A DNA stretch of 64,000 nucleotides from Prorocentrum cordatum (Eukaryota > Sar > Dinophyceae > Prorocentrales > Prorocentraceae): positions 210,001 to 274,000 of the forward strand of contig CAUYUJ010014556.1 in the NCBI GenBank assembly GCA_963575745.1, given 5' to 3'. A program made the position numbers and the translations under genes. The notes beneath the pieces are model-generated. The model had not been told where the DNA came from. It worked only from the letters and a program-made list of their open reading frames with translations, and did not search any database. Shown one piece after another: positions 1-11,429 of the stretch (its first letter is position 1; the number at the start of each line of letters is the position of its first letter).

Positions 1-22
1 AGTAGTAGTAGTAGTAGTAGTG

Positions 23-57
<35 letters not shown>

Positions 58-165
58 CGTAGTAGTCTTAGTAGTGGTAGTGGTAGTGGTAGTGGTAGTG
101 GTAGTGGTAGTGGTAGTGGTAGTGGTAGTGGTTGTGGTTGTAGTAGTAGTAGTAGTAGTAGTAGT

Positions 166-197
<32 letters not shown>

Positions 198-209
198 AGT
201 AGTAGTAGT

Positions 210-265
<56 letters not shown>

Positions 266-288
266 AGTAGGTAGTAGTCTCAGGAATC

Positions 289-328
<40 letters not shown>

Positions 329-372
329 GAGGAGGGGGAGGAGGAGGAGGAGGAGAAGGAGGAGGAGCAGGA
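1..372. repeat. (AGT)n microsatellite with GGA-rich end
   Basis: Nearly uninterrupted AGT triplets with AGTGGT variants at about 68-135, passing into GGA/GGAG triplets at 328-372. The long valine- or serine-only reading frames here are products of the repeat, not genes. Confidence 0.97.
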
Positions 373-2565
373 GGATGACAAATCAAATAGCAGTAGTAGG
401 TCGTAGTCATCGCAGCCGTAGTAGCAGTAATGCGCATCATATACTCTGGGAGGGCCACTTTAACTCCACCGAGAGAGACCACATGCCTCTCAGCGCCGAT
501 TCTACGACCGTCTGTGCCCCATGGGGGATGGCCCCTGGCGTCTCGGCGGGAGAAGGATCATGAACACCAGGGGGAAGGTTGGGCAAGCGGGCGGATGGCA
601 AGCCAGAGCCCAGACGAGAGGGCAACACGCGGCACAGCGCGCAAAACGCAGCTCGCAGCGCGCCTCGGTGCATCTCCGGGGAGCCAGACGGCGAGCGGGC
701 GTCCCCGGCGCGCGAGGGCCTCGCGGCGCGGCGGGCAGAGCTGTGGTGAGGCCGCGGGCGGCCAGACATCCTCGCGCCGTGAAAAAAACAGCGACAGAAC
801 GTTGTCGGCAATTTCGGCATCCAAGAGGCCCCGGGACCGCAAAGGACGGCTCAGGATGAAGAGCGGGTCCCATGGAAGTGGTCCAGACCTGGTGGAGCCA
901 CTTCGTGAAAAATCACGACGTCGGATGTCTGAGCGAGGGGGGGTCAGGCGACGACGGTCCTCCGTTGGAGGGCGGGCGTTGGTCCCACTCGATGCAGCAC
1001 TCCCGCGCGCGGGGGTCTGGGAGGGAGGGAGCGAGAAGGGGGAGACGTGAGGCCAGGGGGAGAAGGGGTGGGCGGGAGGGGGCTCCCGCGCTGGGGGCCA
1101 CGTGGACTCCAGGCCCTGGTGCGTGCGCGCCGATTGCCTCCTTCTCCTCCTCTGGCGTTGGGCGGGCTTTGAGCGGAGCTCGCAGCGTCGTGCAGCGTGA
1201 CTCGTATGGGTAAGCGAGAAAAAACCCCAGAAAAGATCAAATGCAATTCACAAATATATTGTACGGCCGAGTGCCGGAAGGTGAGAAGAGACACGAAACA
1301 AAATGGAAAGAGGAGAGGCTCACAAGGGAGCTTAGCCAGGATGCCCTGACGGAGTAGGCGCAAACAAGGTTACCCCTATCCATCATCAACTCATCCACTC
1401 CATCATCAAAACCCCCGTCCCCATCGAGGCCCTCGTCGAGGGTCAGTGCTGCGCGGGAAAAACTGCAAGGTGTTCAAAGCCCAACGCCTCGGGGGCGGCC
1501 CTCGTCCAGGGCTGCCACTCCGAGGGCACTCATCTTCCTGCATTTCTACCCCTGCCTAGCTCAACATGTCGAGTGCAGGCGCTAAAATACGACAAAACAC
1601 GTTTGGCGCTCTCTGTGGAGCTCATGAGGCAGGTGGCGTACGGCGTCGAAAATACGCCACTCTCTGAAACAACACATGGTGTTGAAAAGCATCTGATTCG
1701 TACATCCCATAACCCACTCCTCCGCATCCTCGAACGCTCCTCCGCCTCTTCCTGAAGAAGGGCCCATTGTGGCCTTGTGCTGAAGCCCCTAGGGCTGCCC
1801 ATTCAGGAGCGCCCATCCGCTGCAGTGAAGAGAACAGACCAGGCATGCTTTGGAAACAGGTGCTCGCAGACCGCCGATCCACCTCACCACCTCCACATCC
1901 AAACCCCCGCCTCTCCTTAAATCTCTTCATACAGCAGGTCCTGAGCCCGGCAATCATCCGACAACATCGAACAAGGCGGCCAACGGGATCCGGGTTTCGG
2001 GACATTTTCGCTGCGCCAGCTCTCAAGCCCTACCGCCCTCGCCGAGGGCCTGGCGGTCGACTCGCTCGCGGCGGTCGTCTCGCACGGTATCTTTCACACT
2101 GGCAGAAGCTAGGGCCACTTACGTGTAACGCTGCAGGAGATGAAGAATATGATGATGAACAAAAAGAAGAAAAGGGAAAGGATGACACAACTGCGGCACT
2201 GGAGTGGAAGCTGCGATGTAAGAGAAAACCTTGACCAAGTGTGTGGAAGAAGCTGCCCTCACCGAGGGTCCTGGGTACAGTGCGTTACTCCACCCCCGCA
2301 ATCCTGTCCCCCCATGTCGCCACCTCCCCCTCTGCACGTCCCGTCCGCGAAGCTGTTCTTTGCGATTGCCCTCACAGAGGGTTAAAGTAGCCGCAACCCG
2401 CTCTCGATACTCAGAGTGCGGTGCAAACAAATGGAGATGTGATCCTCCTCCTTTTTCCTTGACGCGGGGCCAGCGTGTCGAGCCGCTGGGCGCACGCCGG
2501 CAGGCAGGCGAGCACATGGAAATAACCGGGTTGTCTTTGAAATGTGACTCTCGCCCCGGAACGGC
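373..2565. other. GC-rich DNA without a recognisable gene
   Basis: Several overlapping open frames exist on both strands, the longest about 218 codons. They have no recognisable domain, are arginine/proline-rich, and are open in several frames at once, as expected from GC-rich non-coding DNA. Short motifs such as 'gccctc(g/a)(c/t)cgagg' recur near 1,425, 2,035 and 2,255, which suggests old repeat debris. No RNA gene or promoter could be supported. Confidence 0.5.
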
Positions 2566-2569
2566 GCAC

Positions 2570-2765
2570 ATTCGCTTTAAACGCTTGCAGCCGTTTCAAA
2601 GATGGAGGCCAACTCTTTTTCACACTGTAGCTCTTGTCTTAGCACCGCGCTCATTCGCCTTCAAAGTTGGATACAGTTTCAAGGATGGAGGGCGGGTGGT
2701 TTTAAACATGTTACCCTCGCGCCGCGCCACTTGTCTTCAACGTTTGCAGCCGTTTCAAAGATTCG
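2570..2765. repeat. Diverged ~80-bp tandem repeat, about 2.5 copies
   Basis: The block 'cagccgtttcaaagat' with flanks recurs at about 2,588, 2,668 and 2,748 with many substitutions. Each copy carries a cttcaaa/ctttaaa box and two contain ggatggagg. No coding frame is kept across copies. Confidence 0.6.
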
Positions 2766-2779
2766 TACGGCTGCAGTCC

Positions 2780-2945
2780 CAGGAACGGTGTCCTGGCACG
2801 ATTTACGATTGTCAGGACGCAACAGTCACGTTGATTCGCGGTGTCGGCTTCCCCAAAACGGTGTTCTGGTGCGATTTGGGAATTTAGCGTCGCAACAATC
2901 ACGTTGATTCAAAGCGCCGAAGTTCCCGGATGATGCTTTGGCACG
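2780..2945. repeat. Diverged ~77-bp tandem duplication
   Basis: The order 'cggtgt(c/t)ctgg', then 'cgattt', then 'acaatcacgttgattc' occurs twice (about 2,787-2,850 and 2,861-2,910). It abuts the preceding ~80-bp repeat. No gene is evident. Confidence 0.55.
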
Positions 2946-3099
2946 ATGATGGGTTCATAGGCGGTTGTCTTCCAGTGGGGCGCTTCCCGGAATGAGCAAC
3001 ATGTTTGGTGGGGGCCGATGAAGAGGGAACTTGGGGGGAGGGTCATCGCACCAGCGTTGATGCGCCTTGGGTTTACACAGATCCTCCTCCTCGTCCTCC

Positions 3100-3241
3100 C
3101 CCATGTGTTCACCGAAGGGCTTCCATTCTGGGGGAACACATAATCCGATATCTTTGCCAAACTTTGGCCCAACGTTTGGCCACATAGGCGTTTCCAAAAG
3201 GCAGGGTGCAGCGGGGGTTCATCGTAGACGTCTTCGACACA
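3100..3241 (+). repeat. Two-hairpin module, copy 1 (diverged)
   Basis: This is the most diverged and isolated copy of a module found six more times between 5.98 and 12.56 kb. It keeps the first hairpin (GTGTTCACCGAA at 3,105 against GGGGGAACAC ending at 3,139), the middle block 'cacataggcg' and the end block with 'gacgtcttcgac'. The GC-rich arms of the second hairpin are lost. It lies outside the CCAAGA satellite, so the module can exist alone. Confidence 0.7.
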
Positions 3242-4680
3242 GCTACTGCTGCTGCTCCTCCTCCCTCGCCTTGTTCTCCCCTCTCACCCGTCATCCTCCC
3301 TCGCTCGTTTCCACCTGCTCACCTCGGGCTGCGCCCCAAATGAACTCTCGGCCGCCTACTCCCGCGCGCCGTCCCCGCGAGGCGCCTGGCCGCTCCGGGC
3401 ATGCCATGTCGGCTCGGACACTGGATCTGTGAGACGCGCTCCTCGAGCCCCCTGAGCATGCCCAGCTGCGACTCCATGTACCTGCAGCCCTCGTATTTTT
3501 TCCATCCCTCTCTTGCTTTTCCTGCTCTTGCCCCAGTGGCTCCTGTACCTCATCCTCTTGCCCCCCCTGATGTTGCTGCTTTTTCTCAGCCTCCTTCTCT
3601 TCCTCCTCCTCCTCCTCCTCCTCCTCCTCCTCCGTCACCTTGTCATTCGCATTCTCCTCCACCTCCTTCTCCTCCTCCTCGTCCTTCATCTTCATCTCCT
3701 CCTCCTGTGGGTACGCGCTACCCTTTCCATTCGCCCCGAGTGTTGCCCTCTAGATTCCAGCTCAGGCGCTTCCGTTGCGTGCCGATCCTCCTTCTTCTTC
3801 TCCTCCACTTCCTCTCCTGGTCCTCAGCATGCCACTGCCAGCCACTCGTCTCCTTCCCTGCCCCTTCCCTTTGCTCAATCGCCATTTCACCGCCGCCCTC
3901 CTCTGCCGCAGCCCCAGACCTCCCAAACCTCCCCTCCCCCCTCCCTCCTCCGATTCGCCGATCTCCCCAGCTCACCGTGCGCCTCGATGTCGGCTTCCCC
4001 CGCAACATCCCGATCTCTGTCCCCGTTCCCCTCGCCCCAATCCTCCTCTTTATCCGTCTCACTTCCTCCGTCTGTGGCTCGGTCTCTGTATCTGTCTCTG
4101 TCTCTGCCTCTGCCTCCCTCTTTCTCTGTCTCCATCTCATTGTCTCTGTCTTTTTCTTTCTCCCTCTGTCCCTGTGTCTCTGTCCCTGTGTCTCTGTCCC
4201 TGTGTCTCTGTCCCTGTGTCTCTCCCTCTCTCTCTTTCTGCCTGCCTGTCTTTGCCTGTCTGTCTGACTGTCTGTCGGCCTGTCTCTGTAATTCTGTCTG
4301 ACTGTTTGTTTGTTCGTATGTCTGTCCCCCTCTTTTTCTTTTTATTCATCCCTACCTCACCTCCCCTCCCTGGTCACCTTCGCCCAATCATGTCATTCTC
4401 TTCGTCTCCTCTTTACCAGGACGCTCCATTTCCCTCCCTCCCCCCCTCCTCGCTGTGCTTCCTCTCCACTCCTCCTCATTCCGATCCTTCTCCTCCTCCT
4501 CCTCCTCCTCCTTCTTCTTCTTCTCCTCTTCCTCCTTCGACTGTCAATCCGCCTTTCTGAAGGCATGCAATTCCCCCACCTCCCCTCCCCCCTCTGTCTC
4601 CCCCAGCCCACCCTCACCCGGCGGCTTCCTTCCCTTGCTGCTCCTGTGCCCTCCCTTCATCTCTGTTGGCTCAAATGCGA
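3242..4680. repeat. Long pyrimidine-rich (CTC/TCC/CTT) tract
   Basis: The plus strand is overwhelmingly C and T for about 1.4 kb, with pure CTC runs at about 3,600-3,640 and 4,490-4,525. All forward frames read as long Ser/Pro/Leu-rich proteins and all reverse frames as Glu/Arg/Lys-rich ones, so none is credible as a gene. The strand asymmetry could allow triplex (H-DNA) structure, which is inference. Confidence 0.85.
4081..4262. repeat. CTGTCTCTGTCC minisatellite
   Basis: Inside the pyrimidine tract a CTGT-containing unit (ctgtgtctctgtcc, about 14 bp at its most regular) is repeated at about 4,081-4,225. It then degrades into CTGTCTGTCTGC at 4,226-4,300. Confidence 0.8.
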
Positions 4681-4929
4681 CGGCAATGGCGCAAACCATA
4701 GTATGTCACCGAGCCGTCGCCACAGCAAGCCGTGCTCAGACAGTGCTGGCTCGGGCTGCGCGCTTGAACTTGAGAGTGCACCGATCAAGGTCAGGCTTTG
4801 TCCCTGGACATGCACTTGCACAAACATCTCTCTCACTGTATCTTTTTATTTCATCTCGTCTCTCTCTCTCTCTCTCTCTGTCTCGATCTCTCCTTATCTA
4901 TACTGTTTTTTGTTCTCTCCCGATCTCCC
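4681..4929. other. Unique-looking spacer before the satellite
   Basis: Mixed sequence containing a (TC)n run at about 4,858-4,880. The nine bases 'ttggctcaa' at 4,667-4,675, just before this spacer, match part of the dinoflagellate spliced leader but too few to call one. No gene seen. Confidence 0.4.
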
Positions 4930-5108
4930 TCACAAGAGGCTCCCAAGATGCCCCAAAGAGGGTCCCAAACGGCCCCCAAGAGGCTTCACAACTGCCTTCA
5001 AGAGGCCCCCAAGAAGCTTCCCACGAGATCCCAACGAACCTCCAAACAGCCTCGAACTCACAGCCCAGGCACGGTGGCGGGATGGGCCGACGGCCACCAG
5101 ATCCGCCG

Positions 5109-5205
5109 CCCCCTGCTTGCAGGGGTGCACGGCGTGCTGGATGAGCTGTCAGGTTTTGGTTTTGGTTCTTTTTCCAAAAGAACTCCCCAGTGGGCTCCGG
5201 CAGAA
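5109..5205 (+). repeat. T-rich hairpin block next to the module, copy 1
   Basis: A ~100-bp block holding CCCCCTGCTTGCAGGGG (small stem-loop), then 'ttttggttttggttctttttcc' broken by pairing of GTTCTTTT with AAAAGAAC, then a GC-rich end. It recurs at about 6,137, 7,075, 8,690, 10,798 and 11,580. Most copies directly follow the two-hairpin module, so the two may form one larger element. This copy has no module upstream. Confidence 0.65.
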
Positions 5206-5984
5206 CCCGCCACCGTGCGCAAAAACGGCCGTTTCGCTCGGGACATCCTCAAAAAATCGCGAAGATGGCCCAAGATGGCCTCCAAGTCCGCCCGAGATGG
5301 TCCAAGACGGCCTCCAAAACGGCCCAAGAGAGTCCAAGACGGCCCAAGACGGCCCAAGAGGCCCCCCAGAGGCCTCCCAGACGGCCCAAGAGGCCTCCAA
5401 GAGGTCCTCCAGGAGAGTCCGAAGAGGCCAAAATCATTGATTTTCCGTTGGTTTTTGAAGGATTTGGCATTTGCGCCTTTTCGGCTCTCCGACGGCTCAA
5501 GACGGCCCAAGAAGCCCCCAAGATCGCCCAAGAGGCCCCCAAGAGAGCCCCCTGATGGCCCAAGTGGCCTCCAAGATGGCCCCTAGAGGGCCCCAAGACG
5601 GCCCCAAGAGGCCTCCAACACGCCCAAGATGGCCTCCAAGACGCCCAAGATGGCCTCCAAGACGGCCCTGGAGCGCCCCAAGAGGGTCCCCCGTTGGCCC
5701 AGACAGGCCCCCAAAACGGCTCCCGACGGCGTCAGACGTGCCAGGAACCCACCAAGATGGCCGAAGTTGGCTCGAAGCTGGCCCAAAAGGGCCCAAGAGG
5801 CCCCCAAGAGGGCCTCCAGGAAGGCCAAAAGATGCCAAAATCACTGATTTTCCCAAGGTTTTTGATGGATTTGGGCATTTCCCTTCTTTCGGCCTTCCGA
5901 CGGCCCGAGACGGCCCAAGAGCCCCCAAAGATCGCCGAAAGATCGCCCAAGAGGCCTCCAAGACGACGACGATGACCATCAAGA

Positions 5985-6245
5985 CGCCCACGTGTTCCCC
6001 GAAGGCTTTCCAAACCGATTCGGGGAACACATGGTCCGATGGCTTGGCAGGTCTGGCCTCAACGTTCGGCCACATAGGCGCTTCCACAAAGGCAGGGGGC
6101 GGCGGTGATTCGCCGTAGGCGTCTTCGATCCGCCGCCCCCTGCTTGCAGGGGTGCACGGCGTGCTGGACGATTCAGGTTTTGGTTTTGGTTCTTTTTCTA
6201 AAAGAACTCCCCAGTGGGCTTCGGCCCGTCCCGCCGGCCACCCGT
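5985..6245 (+). repeat. Two-hairpin module, copy 2, with T-rich block
   Basis: Best copy for seeing the structure. Hairpin 1 has perfect 12-bp arms, GTGTTCCCCGAA (5,992-6,003) and its complement (6,019-6,030), around a 15-nt loop. A middle block follows ('gtccgat', 'gcttggcag', 'aacgttcggccacataggcg'). Hairpin 2 has perfect 14-bp arms, GCAGGGGGCGGCGG (6,092-6,105) and its complement (6,130-6,143), around a 24-nt loop that contains a small CGCC/GGCG stem. The T-rich block follows to about 6,245. Two consecutive perfect hairpins kept through many copies suggest a structured RNA or a foldback mobile element; neither is proven. Confidence 0.8.
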
Positions 6246-6920
6246 AAATCTCATAAAACCCATCTGTCAATGCCCAAAAACGGCCGTTTCGCTCGGGACA
6301 TCCTCAACAAATCGCGAAGATGGCCCAAGATGGCCTCCAAGTCCGCCCGAGATGGTCCAAGACGGCCTCCAAAACGGCCCAAGAGAGTCCAAGACGGCCC
6401 AAGACGGCCCAAGAGGCCCCCCAGAGGCCTCCCAGACGGCCCAAGAGGCCTCCAAGAGGTCCTCCAGGAGAGTCCGAAGAGGCCAAAATCATTGATTTTC
6501 CATTGGTTTTTGAAGGATTTTGGCATTTGCGCCTTTTCGGCTCTCCGACGGCTCAAGACGGCCCAAGAAGCCCCCAAGATCGCCCAAGAGGCCCCCAAGA
6601 GAGCCCCATGATGGCCCAAGTGGCCTCCAAGATGGCCCCTAGAGGGCCCCAAGAGGGCCCACGAGGCCTCCAACACGCCCAAGATGGCCTCCAAGACGCC
6701 CAAGATGGCCTCCAAGACGGCCCTGGAGCATTCCAAGCGGGCCCCAAGTCGGCCCATAGAGGCCCCCCAAACGGCTTCCGACGGCTTCAGACGTGCCAGG
6801 AACCCACCAAGATGGCCGAAGTTGGCTCGAAGCTGGCCCGAGACGGCCCAAAAAGCCCCAAAGATCGCCCAAAGCTTGCCCAAGAGGCCTCCAAGACGGC
6901 CAAGATGACCTTCAAGATGC

Positions 6921-7195
6921 CCACGTGTTCCCCGAAGGCTTTCCAAACCGATTCGGGGAACACGTGGTCCGATAGCTTGGCAGGTCTGGCCTCAACGTTC
7001 GGCCACATAGGCGCTTCCAAAAAGGCAGGGGGCGGCGGTGATTCGCCGTAGGCGTCTTCGATCCGCCGCCCCCTTTTGATTTATCAAAGGGGTGCCTGGC
7101 GTGTTAAACCTTCTCGGTTTTGGTTTTGGTTCTTTTTCCAAAAGAACTCCCCCTGGGGCTTCGGCCCGTCCCGCCGGCCACCCGGAAAGATCTTC
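6921..7195 (+). repeat. Two-hairpin module, copy 3, with T-rich block
   Basis: Same order as copy 2, with the 12-bp hairpin 1 arms intact at the start and the GGGGGCGGCGG / CCGCCGCCCCC arms of hairpin 2 intact at about 7,028-7,075. It is preceded by 'ccaagatgaccttcaagatgc', as are copies 4 and 5, so these copies share a 5' junction. Confidence 0.8.
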
Positions 7196-8504
7196 CGGAG
7201 GTGGTTGCAAAGGGTTTTTCCGTTTCAGACGGCTCCAAGATGACCTAAGATGGCCTCCACGACGGCCAAGATGGCCTCCAAGACGGCTACGATGGCCCCA
7301 AGATGCCTCCAAGATGGCCCAAGACGCACCCAAGACGGCCTAAGATGGCCTCAAGATGGCCCACAACGGCCCAAGAGGCTCCCAAGAGGCCTCCAAGACG
7401 GCCCAAGAGGCCTCCAAGAGGTCCTCCAGGAAGGCCCGAAGAGGCCAACATTATGGATTTCCCTTAGGTTTTTGAACGATTTTGGCATTTGCGCCTTTTC
7501 GGATTTCCGACGGCCCAAGACGGCCCAAGAGGTCTCCAAGATCGCCCAAGAGGCCCCCCAAAGGGCCCCATGACGGCCCAAGTGGCCTCCAAGACGGGCC
7601 CAAGAGGGCCCCAAGACGGCCCACGAGGCCTCCAACACGCCCAAGATGGCCTCCAAGGCGCTCAAGATGGCCTCCAAGACGGCCCCGAAGCGCCCCAAGA
7701 GGACCCCAAGTCGGCCCAGAAAGGCCCCCAAGACGGCTCCCGACGGCGTCAGACGTGCCAGGAACCCACCAAGATGGCCGAAGTTGGCTCGAAGCTGGCC
7801 CAAGAGGCCCCCAAGAGGGCCTCCAAGAAGGCCAGAAGAGGCCCAAAACATTGACTTTCCTTAACTTTTGACGGATTTTGACATTTGCTTCTTTTCGGCC
7901 TTCCGACGGCCCGAGACGGCCCAAGAGCCCCCGAAGATCGCCGAAAGGTCGCCCAAGAGGCCTCCAAGATGGCCCCAGAACGGCCCAAGAGGGCCCCAAG
8001 AAGGCCCCATGAGGCCCCCAAGACGGCACAGGAGGCCTTTAAGACGCCCAAGATGGGCCTCCAAGACGGCCCTGGAGCATTCCAAGAGGGCCCCAAGTCG
8101 GCCCATAGAGGCCCCCCAAATGGCTTCCGACGGTTCAGACGGACCAGGAGCCCACCAAGACGGCAGAACATGGCCCTAAGATGGCGCAAGACGACCCAAG
8201 AGGCCTCCAAGAGGGCCTCCAGGAAGGCCCGAAAAGGCCAAAATCATTGATATCCCATAGGTTTTTTGAAGGATTGTGGCATTTGCTTTTTTCTGCCTTC
8301 CGACGGCCCGAGACGGCCCAAATGCCCCCAAAGATCGCCCAAGAGGCCCAAGACACGGCCCCAAGAGGCCCCCAAGACGGCCCAAGAGGTCTCCAAGACG
8401 CTCAAGATGGCCTCCAAGACGGCCCAAGAGCCCTCCAAGACGTCCTCCAAGAAGGCCCGAAAGGGTCAAAATGGCCTCCAGACGGCCAAGATGACCTTCA
8501 AGAT

Positions 8505-8815
8505 GCCCACGTGTTCCCCGAAGGCTTTCCAACCCGATGACCTTCAAGATGCCCACGGTTCCCCGAAGGCTTTCCACATTCGGTCCGATAGCTTGGCAAG
8601 TCTGGCCTCAACGTTCGGCCACATAGGCGCTTCCACAAAAGGCAGGGGGCGGCGGTGATTCGCCGTAGGCGTCTTCGATCCGCCGCCCCCTCTTGCTTTA
8701 GCAAAAGGGTGCCTGGCGTGCCAAATTATATGGGTTTTGGTTTTGGTTCTTTTCCCAAAAGAACTCACCCTGGGGCGTCGGCCCGTCCCGCCGGCCACCC
8801 GGAAGGATCTTCCAG
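8505..8815 (+). repeat. Two-hairpin module, copy 4, with internal partial duplication
   Basis: The first hairpin is rearranged. The leader 'gatgaccttcaagatgccca' and the start of the module occur twice (about 8,494 and 8,537), and the second start has lost bases. The middle block, hairpin 2 and the T-rich block follow to about 8,815. Confidence 0.75.
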
Positions 8816-10484
8816 AGGTGGTTGCAAAGGGTTTTTCCGTTTCAGACGGCTCCAAGATGGCCTAATATGGCCTCCACGACGGCCAAGATGGCCTCCAAGA
8901 CGGCCCCGATGGCCCCAAGATGCCTCCAAGATGGCCCAAGACGCACCCAAGACGGCCTAAGATGGCCCCAAAAGGCCCAAGAGGCTCCCAAGAGGCCTCC
9001 AAGACGGCCCAAGAGGCCTCCAAGAGGTCCTCCAAGAAGGCCCGAAAAGGCCAAAAGTATTGATTTTCCTTAGATTTTTGACGGATTTTGGCATTTGCGC
9101 CTTTTCGGCTTTCCGACGGCCCAAGACGGCCCAAGAGGCCCCAAAGGTCGTCGCAAGATCGCGCAAGAGGCCCCCAAGGGGGCCCCGTGACGGCCCAAGT
9201 GGTCTCCAAGACTGCCCCAAGAGGGCCCCAAGACGGCCCAAGAGGCCTCCAACACGCCCAAGATTGCCTCCAAGACGCCCAAGATGGCCTCCAAGACGGC
9301 CCCGAAGCGCCCCAAGAGGGCCCCAAGTCGGCCAATAGAGGCCCCCCAAACGGCTTCCGACGGCGTCAGACGTGCCAGGTTGGCTCGAAGCTGGCCCAAG
9401 ACGGCCCAAGAGCCCCCAAGAGGGCCTCCAGGAAGGCCAGAAGAGGCCCAAAACATGGATCTTCCTGAGGTTTTTGAAGGATTTTGACATTTGCATTTTT
9501 TCGGCCTTCCGACGGCCCGAGACGGCCCAAGAGCCCCCCAAAATCGCCGAAAGATCGCCTAAAGGGCCTCCAAGATGGCCCCAGAACGGCCCAAGAGGGC
9601 CCCAAGACGGCCCAAGAGGCCCCCAAGACGGCACAGGAGGCCTTTAAGACGCCCAAGATAGCCTCCAAGACGGCCCTGGAGCATTTCAAGAGGGCCCCAA
9701 GTCGGCCAATAGAGGCCCCCCAAACGGCTTCCGACGGCGTCAGACGGACCAGGAGCCCACCAAGACGGCCGAACACGGCCCTCAGATGGCGCAAGACGGC
9801 CCAAGAGGCCTCCAAGAGGGCCTCCAGGAAGGCTAGAAGAGGACACAATCATTGGTTTTTGAAGGATTTTGACATTTGCTTCTTTTCGGCCTTCCGACGG
9901 CCCGAGACGGCCCAGGAGCCCCCAAAGATCGCCGAAAGATCGCCAAAACTGCCTCCAAGATGGCTCCAGAACGGCCCAAGAGGACCCCAAGAAGGCCCCC
10001 AAGACGGCACAGGAGGCCTTTAAGACGCCCAAGATGGCCTCGCCAAGACGGCCCTGGAGCATTCTAAGAGGGCCCCAAGTCGGCCAATAGAGGCCCCCCA
10101 AACGGCTTCCGACGGCGTCAGACGGACCAGGAGCCCACCAAGACGGCAGAACATGGCCCTCAGATGGCGCAAGACGGCCCAAGAGGCCTCCAAGAGGGCC
10201 TCCAGGAAAGCCCGAAAAGGCCAAAATCATTGATATCCCATAGGTTTTTTGAAGGATTGTGGCATTTGCTTTTTTCTGCCTTCCGACGGCCCGAGACGGC
10301 CCAAATGCCCCCAAAGATCGCCCAAGAGACCCAAGACACGGCCCCAAGAGGCCCCCAAGACGGCCCAAGAGGTCTCCAAGACGCTCAAGATGGCCTCCAA
10401 GACGGCCCAAGAGCCCTCCAAGACGTCCTCCAAGAAGGCCCGAAAGGGTCAAAATGGCCTCCAGACGGCCAAGATGACCTTCAA

Positions 10485-10705
10485 GATGCCCACGTGTTCC
10501 CCGAAGGCTTTCCAAACCGATTCGGGGAACACATGGTCCGATAGCTTGGCAGGTCTGGCCTCAACGTTCGGCCACATAGGCGCTTCCAAAAAGGCAGGGG
10601 GCGGCGGTGATTCGCCGTAGGCGTCTTCGATCCGCCGCCCCCTGTCGATTCATCGCAAGGGCCCCTGGGGCTTCGGCCCGTCCCGCCGGCCACCCGGAAA
10701 GGAGC
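10485..10705 (+). repeat. Two-hairpin module, copy 5, truncated tail
   Basis: Hairpins 1 and 2 are intact. The T-rich block is mostly deleted after 'cgattcatcgcaaggg'; only its GC-rich end (about 10,660-10,705) remains. A separate T-rich block lies at about 10,798-10,890 without a module. Confidence 0.75.
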
Positions 10706-11429
10706 ACAATTCCAAAATTTTTCGCTCAAGATGGCCCAAGATGGCCTCCAAGATGGCCTCAAGATGGCCCCCAAGATGGCCTCCAAGATGGCTTGTCACA
10801 GGGGTGCCCGGCGTGCTGGACCCTTTCTATTTTGGCGTTTTTTCCAAAAGAACTCTTCCCTGGGGCTCTGGCCCAGCCCGCGGGCCACCAGGAAGGACCC
10901 AGAAGATCCGGTTGCCAAGGTTTTTCTTGCTCCAGACGGCTCCAAGATGGCCCACGCTGGCCTCCAAGATGCCTCCAAGACGGCCTCCAAGACGGCCTAA
11001 GAGGGTCCAAGATACTTCCAGATCCGCCCAAGAAGCCTCCAAGACGGCCCAAGACTGCCCAAGAGGTGCCCAAGAGGCCTCCAAGACGGCCCAAGAGGCC
11101 TCCGAAGGATCCTCCAGGAGGGCCCGAAGATGCCGGCCCAGGAGGCCTCCAAGACGTCCAAAATGGCCTCCAAGACTGCCCTGGAGCACCCTAAGAGGGC
11201 CCCAAGTCGGCCCAGAGAGGCCACCAAAACGGTTTCCGACGGCGTCAGACGGGCTATGAGCCCACCAAGATGGCCAAAGAGGCCCCCGAAGGCCCCCAAG
11301 AGGCCTCCAAGAGGGGCCCCAAGATGCCTTCAAGAGGCTCCCAGGAAGCTTCCAGGAGGCTCCAAGAGTGTCCCCCTCCTCCTCCACCTCCTCCTCCGCC
11401 TCCTCATGATATTCCCCGCCATCCTTCCC

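Noticed and set aside
20-202. Open frame of valine and serine only
   Set aside because: Translation of an AGT microsatellite.
3401-4560. Long Ser/Pro/Leu-rich frames in the pyrimidine tract
   Set aside because: Low-complexity composition open in all three frames.
4667-4675. Relic of the dinoflagellate spliced leader (ttggctcaa)
   Set aside because: Only nine bases match and the diagnostic upstream part is absent.
5249-9848. Many long frames rich in Gly/Leu/Trp/Ser (minus) or Lys/Arg/Pro (plus)
   Set aside because: They follow the CCAAGA satellite in every phase; no frame is preferred and no domain is present.
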